A stretch of 64,000 nt of DNA, taken from NCBI GenBank assembly GCA_963678675.1, contig OY783194.1, positions 19,570,278-19,634,277 on the forward strand, in the 5' to 3' direction. The DNA comes from Xiphydria camelus (Eukaryota; Arthropoda; Insecta; Hymenoptera; Xiphydriidae). Shown here in pieces: positions 47,757 to 60,500 of the stretch. Under the pieces are notes generated by a model. The model saw nothing but the letters and a program-made list of their open reading frames with translations, made no database searches and had not been told where the DNA came from. Made by a program: the position numbers and the translations under genes. Numbering within the stretch: position 1 is the first letter of the stretch; each line of letters begins with the position of its first letter.

Positions 47757-49709
47757 GTAGGGTAGAGCGGGGCTTAAAGGTCCGCGGGTATAAAGGTCCA
47801 CCATATACCGCATGTCCTATGGCCAACCGCGCAGGTGAGCTGCGACCTGAATTCTTGACTTCGGCAGTATTTATGGTACAGTTAGAGTGGGCTTCAGACG
47901 AGTGCGCTGCATAAGAACGAAAAGTGTCGACTGCTCTTCTAATATAGTCCAGTCATTGAAGTCCTGAATTAGAAATAATTAAAGAGGATCTGAATTTCTT
48001 ACAGTAGGTACTGTTTGCACCCTACAACAACTTCCTGATATTTTGAAGGATCATCCCCGGTCGGATTGTTTAAAAAAGAGATGTAAACAAAAAAAAAACT
48101 GATTTTTTGCGAATATCTCTTCAACTTTCAAGAATAACGAGAAAATCTTCAAATAGAAGTTGTAAACAATCGAATTTATAATAAAAAAAGTCTTAGTGAA
48201 ATTTTTTCCTATATGCAATAGGGAAGCGGCAAAATGCGTTCAAAGTTTGCGCACCACCTAAGGGAGCATGCTGCGCTTAAAAAATTCATAAGAAATCGAA
48301 AAATGACTCTTTTTCGATGATTTTTTTTTAAAATCGCATCTACGGGAGTAGACCTACATTTCGAGCGATATAGAAAAAAAAATTAATGCATTATTAATGC
48401 GATTATTGATTATTTTAGATTTTAAACCGATTCTTTTCACTGAAAACATTGGGGAACAATTTTTTTTCTTTTAACTTGGTATTCGTTAGATTATTATCTA
48501 AAAAAAAGTCCTCTACGGCTTCGCACTGAATACCTTCTGTGTGGAGATATAATATAATATAATACAACTGATTTTCTGGTGAGTGGCAGTCCTGAATGAA
48601 ATCTGTGGCCGCACCACTGTACTGGGGACCGACAGAGAACGCGCATATATTCCCGACTCTCTCTTAGTCATAAACGCGTTCTGCACTGCGCGAAGCCGTC
48701 TGTGCCTCTACCAAGGAGTAGGTGTCCAACTACCTGCTATTTACCTCTGTAGACCTTCGGCACGCTGCCAAAAAGTGCAATGGTAGTATCATGTATGCCC
48801 TTTGAGGTTTCGGTAATAATGCATATGCTGATAAATGACCAAGCAAAATTGACAGGTCCCCGTGAAACTTGTGTTGGAGAAGTTAATTACTTATTGCAAA
48901 AAAAAATCGCATCTTGCAATGATAGTATCACGTATGCCGAGCATGTGAAACGATATTCCATAGAAAATATAATATATATTGAAGAGAGAGAACGATCGGC
49001 ATACGTGTATCGTAGGGACTAAGGGTCCGTATATGCTCTAAAAAGTGTTGTAAATTCAGAATTTTTTAAATGATTATATCACACATCATGTCGAACTACC
49101 TACTCTTAACCTCTACTGCGCCATGAGGACGACAGAGGTGGGAGCTAAACAGTATTTCTCTCTGTTGAAACACGTAGTGCGTGCTAGCGACGAATAAACG
49201 TTGTTGGAGCAATGCAGGCAATTTGTTAGTGTATAGTAATATCCATTTTATTAAGGAAGAAAATTCTTTTATTTTGTGGGTGATTGTAAATTTTTTTTTC
49301 TATTTTTACAATACCTTTAATTCAGAATTATCTTCTACAGGTGTCATCAAAATACTCCTGAAATGTTGAATTATACAGTTTTTTATTTGGGCACAGAAGT
49401 TTTTAACGTTTAATAGAAAATTTCAAAAATAATACAAAAATTATAAATACCTATTATATTATAACACATATACTTAAACTTGTTAATCCATATCTTCAAA
49501 TATGATTACAAATAATTGAATTTTTTTCAATACAGCATTTTTAGAAATTTCAAAAAGAATCAAAATCAATATCATTATCTATATCATCTTCTTCGAATTC
49601 ATAAACGAAATCTATCACTTTGCACGAAGGTAAATATAAAAAAACCTGTTAAATAAATTTCAAGCATGCTTGGTTTTTCATTCTTCTATTTTTCTGCTAG
49701 TTATTTTAA

Positions 49710-49923
49710 CCCTTCTGAGGTCACGCCTTTTCACCCACGCTTCATTAATATATTTTCTCCATTTTTCTAATAAATGTAGAGCTATCATATTATAAGCACA
49801 TCGTATTCGCGACACTTCAATGACGGAATACGTAGCCGGTGATCATTCAAATGGAAGTAGTTAAGCAATTATGACGATTTAAAAAAAATGCGGGGCCACG
49901 CTCACCGCGCGACCTCAGAAGGG
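49710..49923. mobile_element. piggyBac-like MITE (TTAA/TTGA flanks)
   Basis: The ends CCCTTCTGAGGTC and GACCTCAGAAGGG are perfect inverted repeats. TTAA precedes (49706-49709) and TTGA follows (49924-49927), consistent with a TTAA duplication with one mutation. The 214-bp element lies in the centre of the 6-kb foldback. Confidence 0.7.
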
Positions 49924-50129
49924 TTGAAAGTAATGGAAGACAAAAATTTGTGTACTCGTATTTTGTACACTTCTGAATTTTTTTGACCAAAAATTAATAA
50001 TGCAGTTTTTGATATTTAGTTTGTCTTGAAGACATCGTTAAAAATATAATACATGCATTCCATGTTCCATATAATACATACAGTTATTCCATGTCATTTG
50101 GCCTATTCGTTGGAATTGGTTAAAGCCCA

Positions 50130-50480
50130 GCTAACAATTTCATGTTCTATACAAATTATAAGAACGTTTCTACAGCAAATTTTTTAGAGCACTGTTTCTT
50201 CTAAGAACATTTTCAAAGCGTTCTTACAACACTTATACCATAAAAATGAGCACCGTTCTATAGAACTTTTTAGTTCTTGAAGCTGTTCTGTAAAGTCTGC
50301 GGGAAACACTTAGAGAATTGTTGAATAAATGTTCTCGCAAGTCTCTTAAAGAATTTTTATAACACAGTTATACAAAGCAATCTCATAACAATTCTATAGC
50401 AGTTCTAAAATGTTGTCTTAGAATTCTGGCATAGAACAAATAAAGAACACGTATATAATTATTCTTTAGGAGCGCATATT
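50130..50480 (+). repeat. dispersed repeat R1, copy 2
   Basis: CAGCTAACAATTTCATGTTCTA is shared with 6125-6145 in the same orientation (given here in part), followed by AAGAACGTTTC and CTAAGAACATTTTCAAA. This copy extends further than copy 1 with more GTTCT/AGAAC words. Non-coding; class unknown. Confidence 0.6.
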
Positions 50481-52256
50481 GTTTCGTTATACAATTTTTG
50501 GGTTGCATGGTGTTCTATTTAGAGAACTTTAAAATCGTTTAATTGTATCTTTTAAAAACAAAATATTTATGTATCGCATAATGGTAATTTTTTGACGCGC
50601 CCTTAGTTTACCTTATATTACCTTATGATTTTGATTCTTTTTGAAATTTCTAAAAATGCTGTATTGAAAAAAATTCAATTATTTATAATCATATTTGAAG
50701 ATATGGATTAACAAGTTTAAGTATATGTGTTATAATAATAGGTATTTATAATTTTTGTATTATTTTTGAAATTTTCTATTAAACGTTAAAAACTTCTGTG
50801 CCCAAATAAAAAACTGTATAATTCAACATTTCAGGAGTATTTCGATGACACCTGTAGAAGATAATTCTGAATTAAAGGTATTGTAAAAATAGAAAAAAAA
50901 ATTTACAATATCACCCACAAAATAAAAGACTTTTCTTCCTTAATAAAATGGATATTACTATACACTAACAAATTGCCCGCATTGCTCCAACAACGTTTAT
51001 TCGTCGCTAGCACGCACTATGTGTTTCAACAGAGAAATACTGTTTATAGCTCCCACCTCTGTCATCCTCATGGCGCAGTAGAGGTTAAGAGTAGGTAGTT
51101 GGACATGATGTGTGATATAATCATTTAAAAAATTCTGAATTTACAACACTTTATAGAGCATATACCGACCCTTAGTCCCTATGATACACGTATGCCGATC
51201 GTTCTCTCTCTTCAGTATATATTATTTTTTCTATGAAATATCGTTTCACATGCTCGGCATACGTGATACTATCATTGCAAGATGCGATTTTTTTTTGCAA
51301 TAAGTAATTAACTTCTCCAACACAAGTTCCACGGGGACCTGTCAATTTTGCTTGGTCGTTTATCAGCATATGCATTATTACCGAAACCTCAAAGGGCATA
51401 CATGATACTACCATTGCACTTTTTGGCAGCGTGCCGAAGGTCTACAGAGGTAAAGAGCAGGTAGTTGGACACCTACTCCTTGGTAGAGGCACAGACGGCT
51501 TCGCGCAGTGCAGAACGCGTTTATGACTAACAATAAGAGAGAGTCGGGAATATATGCGCGTTTTCTCTGTCGGTCCCCAGTACAGTGGTGCGGCCACAGA
51601 TTTCATTCAGGACTGCCACTCACCAGAAAATCAGTTGTATTATATTATATTATATCTCCACACAGAAGGTATTCAGTGCGAAGCCGTAGAGGACTTTTTT
51701 TTAGATAATAATCTAACGAATACCAAGTTAAAAGAAAAAAAATTGTTCCCCAATGTTTTCAGTGAAAAGAATCGGTTTAAAATCTAAAATAATCAATAAT
51801 CGCATTAATAATGCATCAATTTTTTTTCTTTATCTCTCAAAATGTAGGTCTACTCCTGTAGATGCGATTTTAAAAAAAATCATCGAAAAAGAGTAATTTT
51901 TCGATTTCTTATGAATTTTTTAAGCGCAGCATGCTCCCTTAGGTGGTGCGCAAACTTTGAACGCATTTTGCCGCTTCCCTATTGCATATAGGAAAAAATT
52001 TCACTAAGACTTTTTTTATTACAAATTCGATTGTTTACAACTTTTATTTGAAGATTTTCTCGTTATTCTTGAAAGTTGAAGAGATATTCGCAAAAAATCG
52101 TTTTTTTTTGTTTACATCTCTTTTTTAAACAATCCGACCGGGGATGATCCTTCAAAATATCAGTAAGTTGTTGTAGGGTGCAAACAGTACCTACTGTAAA
52201 AAATTCAGATCCTCTCTTTAATTATTTCTAATTCAGGACTTCAATGACTGGACTAA

Positions 52257-52798
52257 ATAGCTGTCAATTCGGGAGATCGGAACATTTCGTGTAACCTCAA
52301 AATCGTAGTTATGAATTAGTAGTGAATAATTTGTAGAAGTGATGAGAAATAATCATAAATAATCTTCCGAATTGACACCTTAGGTATCGCTCACGCCACT
52401 TCGTAAAACTACTTCCTAGACACGCGCGGTGCTAGCGCGGAAATAATTTCTGAAACAAATAGGCATGAGGCGTGTAATTCGGTTGGACATCGAAAAAACC
52501 CGAATGATTGTTAACTCTCACTTCTGAACATTACTTACCATTTATTCAAAGATTCACGATTTCGAGCTTAGACTTCGATCTCCCGAATTGATAGCCATCG
52601 GGAGATCAGACGTTTCACACTTTTCGTAAGAACGCAGCGTAAGAGCGAAAAGCGTCGTCTGATTTCCCGATGGCTGTTAATTCGGAAGATTATTTATGAT
52701 TATTTCTCATCACTTCTACAAATCATTCACTACTAATTCAAAACTTTACGATTTTGAGGTTACACGAAACGCTTCGATCTCCCGAATTGACAGCTATT
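52257..52798. mobile_element. MITE inserted in one arm of the 6-kb foldback
   Basis: The ends are ATAGCTGTCAATTCGGGAGA and its mirror, and the inverted match extends through GAGGTTACACGAAA. A related smaller inverted pair (GCCATCGGGAGATCAGACG and its mirror) is nested at about 52588-52682. The left arm at about 47937-47950 reads across the site uninterrupted, so this is a later insertion. Confidence 0.75.
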
Positions 52799-53787
52799 AG
52801 AAGAGCAGTCGACACTTTTCGTTCTTATGCAGCGCACTCGTCTGAAGCCCACTCTAATTGTACCATAAATAATGCCGAAGTCAAGAATTCAGGTCGCAGC
52901 TCACCTGCGCGGTTGGCCATAGGACATGCGGTATATCTAAAAAACTAGTGACGTATCGTTTTTTCTAACTATACAAGCGGATAGAAGAGGCCGCGGGGAG
53001 CGTAACGAGGCATCGTTGGCAGTCGAGTGACGACGCTAGCAGGAGATACATGACTGCGTCTCGAAATTTTAACCTAAGTAAATTTTTTCATTATTATTCT
53101 TTTTAGTTCCGAGCAGTGTCATTTCGTTTACCGTGCCTATATAAACATCGTTTATTAGTATACATTATTTCTTTGTTTTTCACGATTTATTATTAGTTTA
53201 AGGCTAGTTTAGACGGTATTTTTTTAATAACCTCTAACAACACTTACACTCGGTTGCGGTAAAAAGGTCCAATATAGATAAAAGGTTCTACATTCTCATA
53301 AAGAACAGTGTTGTCTTGTCTAATTGTACTGTTCAATTGAGACTGATTAGTGATAAGAAGATACTTTGTTTTGTAATAAATACTGTTTAAATACTGTTTA
53401 AATACTTTGAAACTTAGAATTAAGAAAAATATTTTCTTTTGTAATAATCATTACAGTACTTATCTATGACTTTTTCCTTGTGAAATGAAAATATAGTTTT
53501 GAAATTCATTGGATGAAATATTGTTATTATTTCATAAAACCTTTTTAAAATTAAAATTAAATACTGGACCTTTTTACCCCTACCATGGGGCAAAAAGAGA
53601 CAGACAAGGTCTAGAAAAATTCTAAAATTACATATTTGTATTATGATCATTCAACCAAAAATTTGTTTAAACATGGTACGATAACTGTTTGTTTGATTAC
53701 TGTTGTATATTTTGATATAGTAGATTCCGTTTTCACAGTATAATTCTTAATAGTCAAATTGAACCTTTCAGCCCCGCTCTACCCTAC

Positions 53788-54390
53788 TTACTCAAATTTA
53801 TTTGAAAAATTGAAAACGTGAAAATAATTTTGGAAATTAACAAAGTTTATCAGAGTTTCTCAAACACAATTTTTCCAGTTCTAGAGATTTTCAGAGATTA
53901 CCAGTGATCGCCCTGTTGTAAATATTTTTCTATACAAGTTTACTTTGAAAGACAGAAAGTTTCTAAAAATGATTCTTGGCATTTATCATAATTTATCAGA
54001 GCTTAGCACACTAGAGATGACGTCAAGACATTCTACACAGCTAGTTCCAAAGTTATAATTTTAATGAGATTTCAATAATTTTTTTCTCATCAACACAGCA
54101 ACTTTCGGGTAAAGTCGAGTTAGCATCTAAAAGCATAGATAGTAAATAGTAAAGATGCACGCACACTTTATATTCGGTATTGCCACAGGGTGAGGCCAGT
54201 GGTAATGTACAAGAAAAAGAATATCAACTAACAAAGAAGCATCTTTTAAGGTGGGTAAGAATTAGTAGGGAATTTTACACTTTCGGCCTATTTATGATAA
54301 TCATAAATATAACTACTATACCGTGCAAAATCTAGAGTGTACTTACTTACAATTAATGTAAATAATAAGAACAAACCTAATGAATCTTAA
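53788..54390. other. 0.6 kb without recognised features
   Basis: AT-rich spacer between the 6-kb foldback and the next MITE; nothing supported. Confidence 0.4.
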
Positions 54391-54682
54391 GCCGCACACT
54401 GCCCGCATTCTTGCGCACACGAAAAGTTTGCGCGCACGAAGGTTCAAGTGAGTATGTACAGAGTGTTTATGCGTGCGCGCAAAATTGTGCTCGAGACATT
54501 TGTCCACTTCATATTCGTATGCGACAAGCCAAAAACACGTCCTAATGCCTCTTCGCCCGAAAATCCTTTGATGTACCGACAGACCGCGGATAGCGTTCGT
54601 ACGTGCTTAGCCCTGCGCGGATGCATAAATACCCCGTATTCGAACGTTCGTGCGCGCAAGAATGCTCTAGTCAGTATGCGGC
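54391..54682. mobile_element. MITE with GCCGCACACTG ends, abutting the Harbinger
   Basis: GCCGCACACTGCCCGCATTC with TTGCGCGCACGAA is mirrored at about 54640-54682. The CG-rich interior makes frames open on both strands. It ends 39 bp before the Harbinger terminus. Flanks TTAA and TTTA may be a mutated target duplication. Confidence 0.65.
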
Positions 54683-55419
54683 TTTACAAGGCGAGGGTCA
54701 AGTAATAAGATAGTGCCCTAAGTGTAGTGACATATTAGGCGGGAAACCGCAAAAACGCTAAAACTAGCGGTTAGGCAGGAAACCGCCAGCAGTGTAATCT
54801 CAATGCCCAAAGACATATTACGTTCCCGCGCCTGCCGCTGCGATCGGCGGCAAAATGTAGCCCGCGCGACTTGTCGGCGGGAAAGCGATTTGCGTCTTTC
54901 GGTTTCGACGGGGGAAACATATACAAACTAACGGCTGTTGTTCGTGATTGTGACAAGTGTTTCGGCATGCGCAGGGCTCCGCGAACCTCTCTCAATTTTC
55001 ACCAGACTCGCGAGAGGACACAGACACTCGTTGCCCTCCGCTATCGGCCAGACGTGCATACGCCTGTCCCTGGACTGCATCACGGGACGTCAACGTATCT
55101 GCGCGTCTCCCCGGAGTCTTTCTCATGGTTTTCCTCTTCCACTTTTTGTCGAAATTTTCTTCTCGCATCGTGGAATGGAAAAAACCCGCCCTTGTGCCGA
55201 AGCGTGCCCCTGCCTTGCGAGCCGTTTCCCGGCAGTTGTGAAATATCCGTCTTCGTATTTGCATCTCCTCCTACTCGTCTCGTAAAGTCCACGTATTTTC
55301 TAAACTGCAATCCTCTCTCTCTCTCCAGTTTCTTCGCCTTTGTCTATCCCTTCGTCGCAACAGAGTTCTCTAGTGCTCTCCCCTAAATTCCGATTCATCT
55401 TCCTCTCTCCATCCCAATC

Positions 55420-55588
55420 ATGTCCATAGAAAATCTCATTGCGCTCGTTGAGATGCATCCGGCCGTTTGGGACAAAAGTTGTGAAGAATATAAGGACAAA
55501 TGTGAAAAAGAAAAGGCTTGGATCGAGGTCGCCCGAAGCATCTTCCAGGAGTGGGATTCATTTGGGAAGAAAGAGCGAAATACGAAAT
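55420..55588 (+). CDS. Harbinger MADF-BESS accessory gene, exon 1
   Basis: The ATG at 55420 opens MSIENLIALVEMHPAVWDKS and continues EEYKDKCEKEKAWIEVARSI, the first helices of a MADF domain. A T|GTGTAAGT donor after 55588 leaves one base that joins in frame to exon 2; a second GT two bases on does not. MADF-type proteins of Harbinger elements bind DNA and help bring the transposase into the nucleus and onto the element ends (family knowledge). Confidence 0.75.
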
Positions 55589-55852
55589 GTGTAAGTTAAA
55601 GGTACCAAATAATTATTTAGGTGAAAGGTTAATGATTAAAAGGTAAACAATTGAAAAAGTAAATCTAGTATATACAAAATCAATGTTCGTTTGTTTGTTT
55701 GCTCGTATTTTGATTAGCAGATTGATTAGCATTTATTTTCAACACATGAAAATTATGATTAAATGTACAAAAAAATCGTTCAATACGTTTTAACATAATT
55801 GTAACATAACTACGACATAGTCTTAACATAACTGCGATAACATCCTTCCGCT

Positions 55853-56736
55853 TCAATAATTATATTGCTCTTGAAACGGGACGGCACCAATCCCGACAAA
55901 ATAATCAGCGAAAATATCGCGAACTTGTATCCCTTGGTCGCGGGGGGATGCACCAGCGTTCATTACCTCAGAAAATGGAGGGATTTCAGTTTCTTCATAA
56001 TTAACGCCATCTCTTTGCCGAACGAAATTGTGTGTAGGATACAAGAGGCTTTTACAATAATATCAATAAGCTCTGGTCGTACCAAAATTGGTGTGTGAAA
56101 AATTCGCCATTTATTAGCCAACATACCAAACGCATCCTCGACTGAACGTCTGGCTCTGGAAAGCCGGTAATTATAAATCCTTCGGCGACCATCAATGTCA
56201 CGTGAAGGAAAGGGTCTCAAGAGATTAGTATGAAGTTTAAACGCTTCATCCCCAAGAAACACAAAAGGTTGAGGGGTTGAATCTGTACCGGGTAGACACC
56301 TAGGTGCAGGAATATTCAATTGGCCGGAATATAATTTCGTACCAAATGTGCTATCACGGAATACAGTCGAATCAACTTCTTGACCATAAGCTCCTACGTC
56401 AATTGAAATGAAGCGAAGGTTCGCATCGGCAACTGCCATTGGAACCACCGAAAAATACTTTTTATAATTAAAAAATGTAGAGCCAGATCTCCGCGGTTTA
56501 ACACAACGAATGTGTTTCCCATCCACCGCGCCTAAGCAATTTGGAAAGTTTGTTTTCTCTTGAAAAGTGTCGGCGATCTGGTACCATTCCTCTTTTGTTG
56601 GCTCAGGCATTTCAATATCTTTCAAAGCAAACCAGATTGCTTAACAAGTTTCAGATACTATATCGGCAGTTGTACTCCTCCCAATGTAAAATTCATATTG
56701 TGTAGAGCCGTAAAGGTATTTCCCGTGGCCAAGTAT
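55853..56736 (-). pseudogene. Harbinger transposase, main catalytic exon
   Basis: After a TTTGCAG acceptor the exon encodes the DDE_Tnp_4 domain: first aspartate in GAVDGKHI, second in ISIDVGAYGQEVDSTVF, and glutamate in ARRSVEDAFGML, followed by the C-terminus ending VGIGAVPFQEQYNY. Three lesions are visible: a frameshift and an in-frame TAA near 56640-56690, and a two-base CA-repeat expansion near 56035 which moves the C-terminus to another frame. The open part (55963-56625) is otherwise well conserved. It is a recently inactivated transposase. Confidence 0.88.
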
Positions 56737-56831
56737 CTGCAAAAAGATTGAAAATGTACCCCCAATTTAAGTGAATGTGTTTTTCTGTAATTTATTTTAC
56801 AATTCCTTTTCAATTATTTATTTCTTTTTAG

Positions 56832-56975
56832 TGGATGCGTGGAAGAAGGAATGGAAAAACACAAAGGATTGTTTAAACAAATATTTGGCAACGAAAAGCG
56901 GTGATGCTGCGAAGAAAAAAAATATGTACACCTGGAGGCATTGAGTTTCCTCCACAACGCTGCTGAGAAAAGAAG
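56832..56975 (+). pseudogene. Harbinger MADF-BESS accessory gene, exon 2 (frameshifted)
   Basis: Following TTTTTAG, the exon encodes DAWKKEWKNTKDCLNKYLAT, the second half of the MADF domain, then runs through an eight-A tract after which the family-like text LEALSFLHNAAEKR is one frame over. One A is missing, so the protein would be cut short here. The exon ends AGAAG|GTTGGT, leaving two bases that match the phase of exon 3. Confidence 0.75.
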
Positions 56976-57176
56976 GTTGGTCATTTCATTGATGCTACAT
57001 CTATAATATGCACTGTACAAATCGGCAGTGAATCCGGAATGAATTTTCACTCCCATCACTCGGAGTTTCGGAGTGACAAAAAAGCACTCCGCGGACAGAG
57101 TGAAAACATGGAGATTAAAATATTAATAGTACTAAAGTAATAATAAAAAAAAATAATATAATTTTATTATTTGTAT

Positions 57177-57498
57177 TGAAGGAAACGCGAAGAAAGGAGA
57201 AGAATAGTCTGGGAGATGCTAGACTGTCGGCGACTTTATTCGACTCTCGCGATGTCGGTCTTCACGCGGCTAACCCACGAGACTTACTAACTAACGAACC
57301 GTTCCGTGCACCCCCGAGAAAGGGGGGTCCTGAACGTACCTGCGTACGTCGGGGGGCGGAAAGCCTGCTAAAACTGGCGACGGTTAGTCATGCCCGAGAA
57401 TGCTTGTCGAGGACAAAGTTCTCGGGGAGAGGACCCTCGCCGTTTATGGCAGGGTTTCCGAAAAGCCCGGCGAGAGTGCGGTATGGCACGTCGCTACA
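57177..57498 (-). repeat. 3' LTR of the Gypsy element
   Basis: 322 bp, TGAAGGAAACGCG to GTCGCTACA on the plus strand. I see no difference from the LTR at 61591-61912. The purine tract on the element strand just inside it is GGCAGGGGGGTAC (57499-57511). Confidence 0.93.
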
Positions 57499-57526
57499 GT
57501 ACCCCCCTGCCAGTGATTGAACCAAA

Positions 57527-60500
57527 TCACGAGAATCCGCTTTGGTAGCGATCTGCGAAACGGACTCGCCGTCCCGATCGGGTAGTGAAACTTGGCGGGG
57601 TGTCGGACGTTTGCGGTTCTGAAGGTTCTCTATCTGCTAGGTTGTCGTTCCTTGAGTTGGGCAATTCTTGCGTCGGGGGGGCGTCGTAATCCGGTAGAAC
57701 GTAGGCCGGCTTGAGTCGGTCGATGGATACGGTGACGTTGCGTCCCCGTACAGCTACGACGAACGTTTTGTTTCCTCGTTGAACTACCTGGAACGGGCCC
57801 TCGTATGGTTGCTGCAGGGGTGCTTTCGCAGCGTCGACCCGCACGAAAACCTGCCGCGCTGTCTTAAGTTCTTTGTATACGAATGTCGGTCGGCACCCGT
57901 GGCGGGATCCTTCAGCCGGCCGCAATTGATGGAAATGTCGTCGTAGTTCTCTGACGAGTTCGGCTGGCTCGTGTTGTTCGGAATCTCTCCGCGGGACCAG
58001 GAATTCGCCGGGTAAGCGCAGTGGTTCGCCATATACCAGTTCCGCTGCGGTTGATTGCAGGTCCTCGCGCCAAGCTGAACGTATGCCCAGGAGAACCGTT
58101 GGCAGGACTTGTGTCCAGCGCTCGGCTTCGTGGCATTTGATGGCAGCTTTTAGATGCCGATGTAGCCGCTCTACCATTCCGTTGGATGCGGGATGGTACG
58201 CGGTAGTCCTCCAGTGGCTCGTCCCAGACAAACGGTTCAGCTGATTGAAGAGGGATGATTCGAACTGTCGGCCTTGGTCAGTTGTGATACGAAGAGGCGT
58301 ACCGAAACGCGCGATCCATTCCTTGAAAAAGGTCCAGGCGACTGTCGATGCTTCGATGTCCTCCAGTGGATACGCTTCAGGCCATCTGGAAAACCTGTCG
58401 ATGCACGTCAGACAGTAGCGATGTCCTTCGGAAATCGGTAGTGGACCAACGAGATCTAGGTGAACATGCTCGAATCTGGCGGATGTCGTCGTGAAGAGTC
58501 CGGTTGGTGCCGAGACGTGTCGCGTGACCTTAGAGCGTTGGCAGGGGCTGCATCCTCGAGCCCATTCCCGGCAGTCAGCTTTCATCGACGGCCAAACATA
58601 GCGTTGGGCTACGAGTTTGACCGTCGCGTTAATACCTGGGTGTGCTAAGCCGTGTATAGAATTGAAGATTGTTCTCCGAAACGGTGCCGTTACGAAGGGT
58701 CGAGCAGTCGAGGTCGAGACGTCGCAATAAACCATAGCGTCTAGTGAGCCGGGAAACGCAATTTGCTTTAATTGCAGGGCTGATCCTTCGCTGTGCAGGA
58801 ACGACTGGATTTCCGGGTCGTCCGCTTGAGATCTCGCGAGCTCCCCGAAATCGATGGCTGTCGTGACCTCTTCCACGCGAGACAACGCGTCGGCAACGAC
58901 GTTGTCTTTCCCGGAGACGTGTCTGATGTCTGTAGAGAATTGCCCAATCAGGTCGAGGTGCCGAAATTGTCTCGGTGAGCACTTGTCGAGCCTCTGCCTG
59001 AACGCGAACGTTATTGGTTTGTGGTCGGTGAAGATAATGAAATCGCGCCCTTCGACCATATGCCGGAAATACCTCACAGCGAGGTAGATGGCCAACAGCT
59101 CTCGGTCGTACGCGCTGTATTTGGTTTCCGGTGGGCTTAGATTCTTGGAAAAAAAAGCTAAAGGCTGCCACTCACTGCCAACTCGATGTTGCAGCACCGC
59201 GCCCACGGTGGAATCCGACGCGTCGCTAACAAGGGCAAGCTGGGTTCCGGATTCGGGATGCACGAGCAGTGCGGCATGCGCGAGGCTCTCCTTGCAAGCC
59301 TCGAAAGCCGTTGTCGTTGCCGCAGTCCAGGCGAGGGGCGTTTTCCCTTTGATGTTGCCTGCGAGCAGGTCGTTTAAAGGTGCCTGGAGTTGCGCGGCCT
59401 TGGGGATAAAGCGACGGTAAAAGTTTAACATCCCCAGGAACTGCCGGAGCTGTTTTGCGGTGGTCGGGCGTGGGTACTCGCGGACGGCGATGACCTTCTC
59501 CTGGGGCGGGCGTGATCCCTCCTTGGAGACGCTGTATCCGAGGAATTTGACCTCGGAAACGCCGAACACGCATTTCCGTGGATTGACTAAGACGCCGTAC
59601 TCTTTCAACCGTTGAAACAGCTGGCGTAGGTGGTCCAAATGTTCCTCTTCGGATGTTGACGCTACGAGGATGTCGTCAATATACGCGTAACAGAATTCTA
59701 AGCCCCGCAATACTTCGTCGATGAAGCGTTGGAAAGTTTGGCCAGCGTTGCGCAATCCGAACGACATAAATGGAAATTCGAATAGGCCAAACGGCGTGGT
59801 GATGGCTGTTTTCGCTATGTCTTCCGAGGCGACGGGGATTTGGTTGTACGCCCGTACTAAATCTATGGTGGAAAAGATTACCTTCCCCCGGAGAGACTGC
59901 GAAAAATCTTCGATGTGTGGAACCGGGTAGCGATCTGGGATGGTCCTGGAGTTCAATGCACGGTAGTCGCCGCAGGGTCTCCACTCGTCGCCTTTCTTAG
60001 GGACCAGGTGTAGCGGTGATGACCAACTGCTTTCGGACGGGCGCGCCGTGCCCAGTTGAAGCATGATCTCGAACTCCTTTTTGGCGAGTCGTAGCTTATC
60101 CGGGGCGAGTCTGCGTGGCTTTTGGTGTATCGGTGGTCCGGGAGTCGTACGGATATGGTGGAGTGTCGTGTGCTTCGGCTCCGCCGTGGGCCCGCCAGGG
60201 CGGGTGATTTCTGCGTATTCCCGCAGCAGCAGGTGGTACGGTGTGTTCCCGCAGATCGTTCGGATGCTCGGGAGTTCAAGCTCGGCTACTCGACCGGGGG
60301 TAGTAAGGAGCGTGAGCGAGTCGACCAGCTGTCGGTTGTGAATGTCCACGAGGAGCCGGTAGTGTTCCAGAAAATCGGCTCCGATGATAGGCTTCGATAC
60401 TTCGGCCACTACGAACTGCCATGGATACGTTCGTCGCAATCCCAAATCGAGCGACATGGTAATCACGCCGTACGTCGGAATCGTCGTGCCGTTGGCCGCG

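Larger units (their letters stand above)
47757..53787. mobile_element. 6-kb foldback element with GTAGGGTAGAGCGGGG ends
   Basis: The termini GTAGGGTAGAGCGGGGC (47757) and GCCCCGCTCTACCCTAC (to 53787) are inverted. Arms 47802-49569 and 50625-52935 are reverse complements over about 1.8 kb. The right arm also carries a MITE (52257-52798). AAAGGTCC words are repeated near both ends. A mirrored 80-codon frame (48780-49022 plus; 51172-51414 minus) stays open in both arms but differs by five residues and resembles nothing I know. The 50130-50480 part of the centre is a second copy of repeat R1. Confidence 0.75.

Noticed and set aside
48780..49022. 80-aa ORF in the left arm of the 6-kb foldback as a gene
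   Set aside because: Its mirror copy differs at five residues, there is no family resemblance, no promoter or poly(A) context was seen, and it lies in repeat sequence.
55210..55386. Long overlapping frames just left of the MADF ATG and over the G+C-rich MITE
   Set aside because: Open on several frames and both strands because of CG-rich composition; no protein family resemblance. The region is the leader of the MADF gene.
58629..59171. Antisense or shifted frames of 100-180 aa inside pol and gag
   Set aside because: They are shadows of the intact gag and pol frames, with arginine-rich translations typical of shifted coding sequence.
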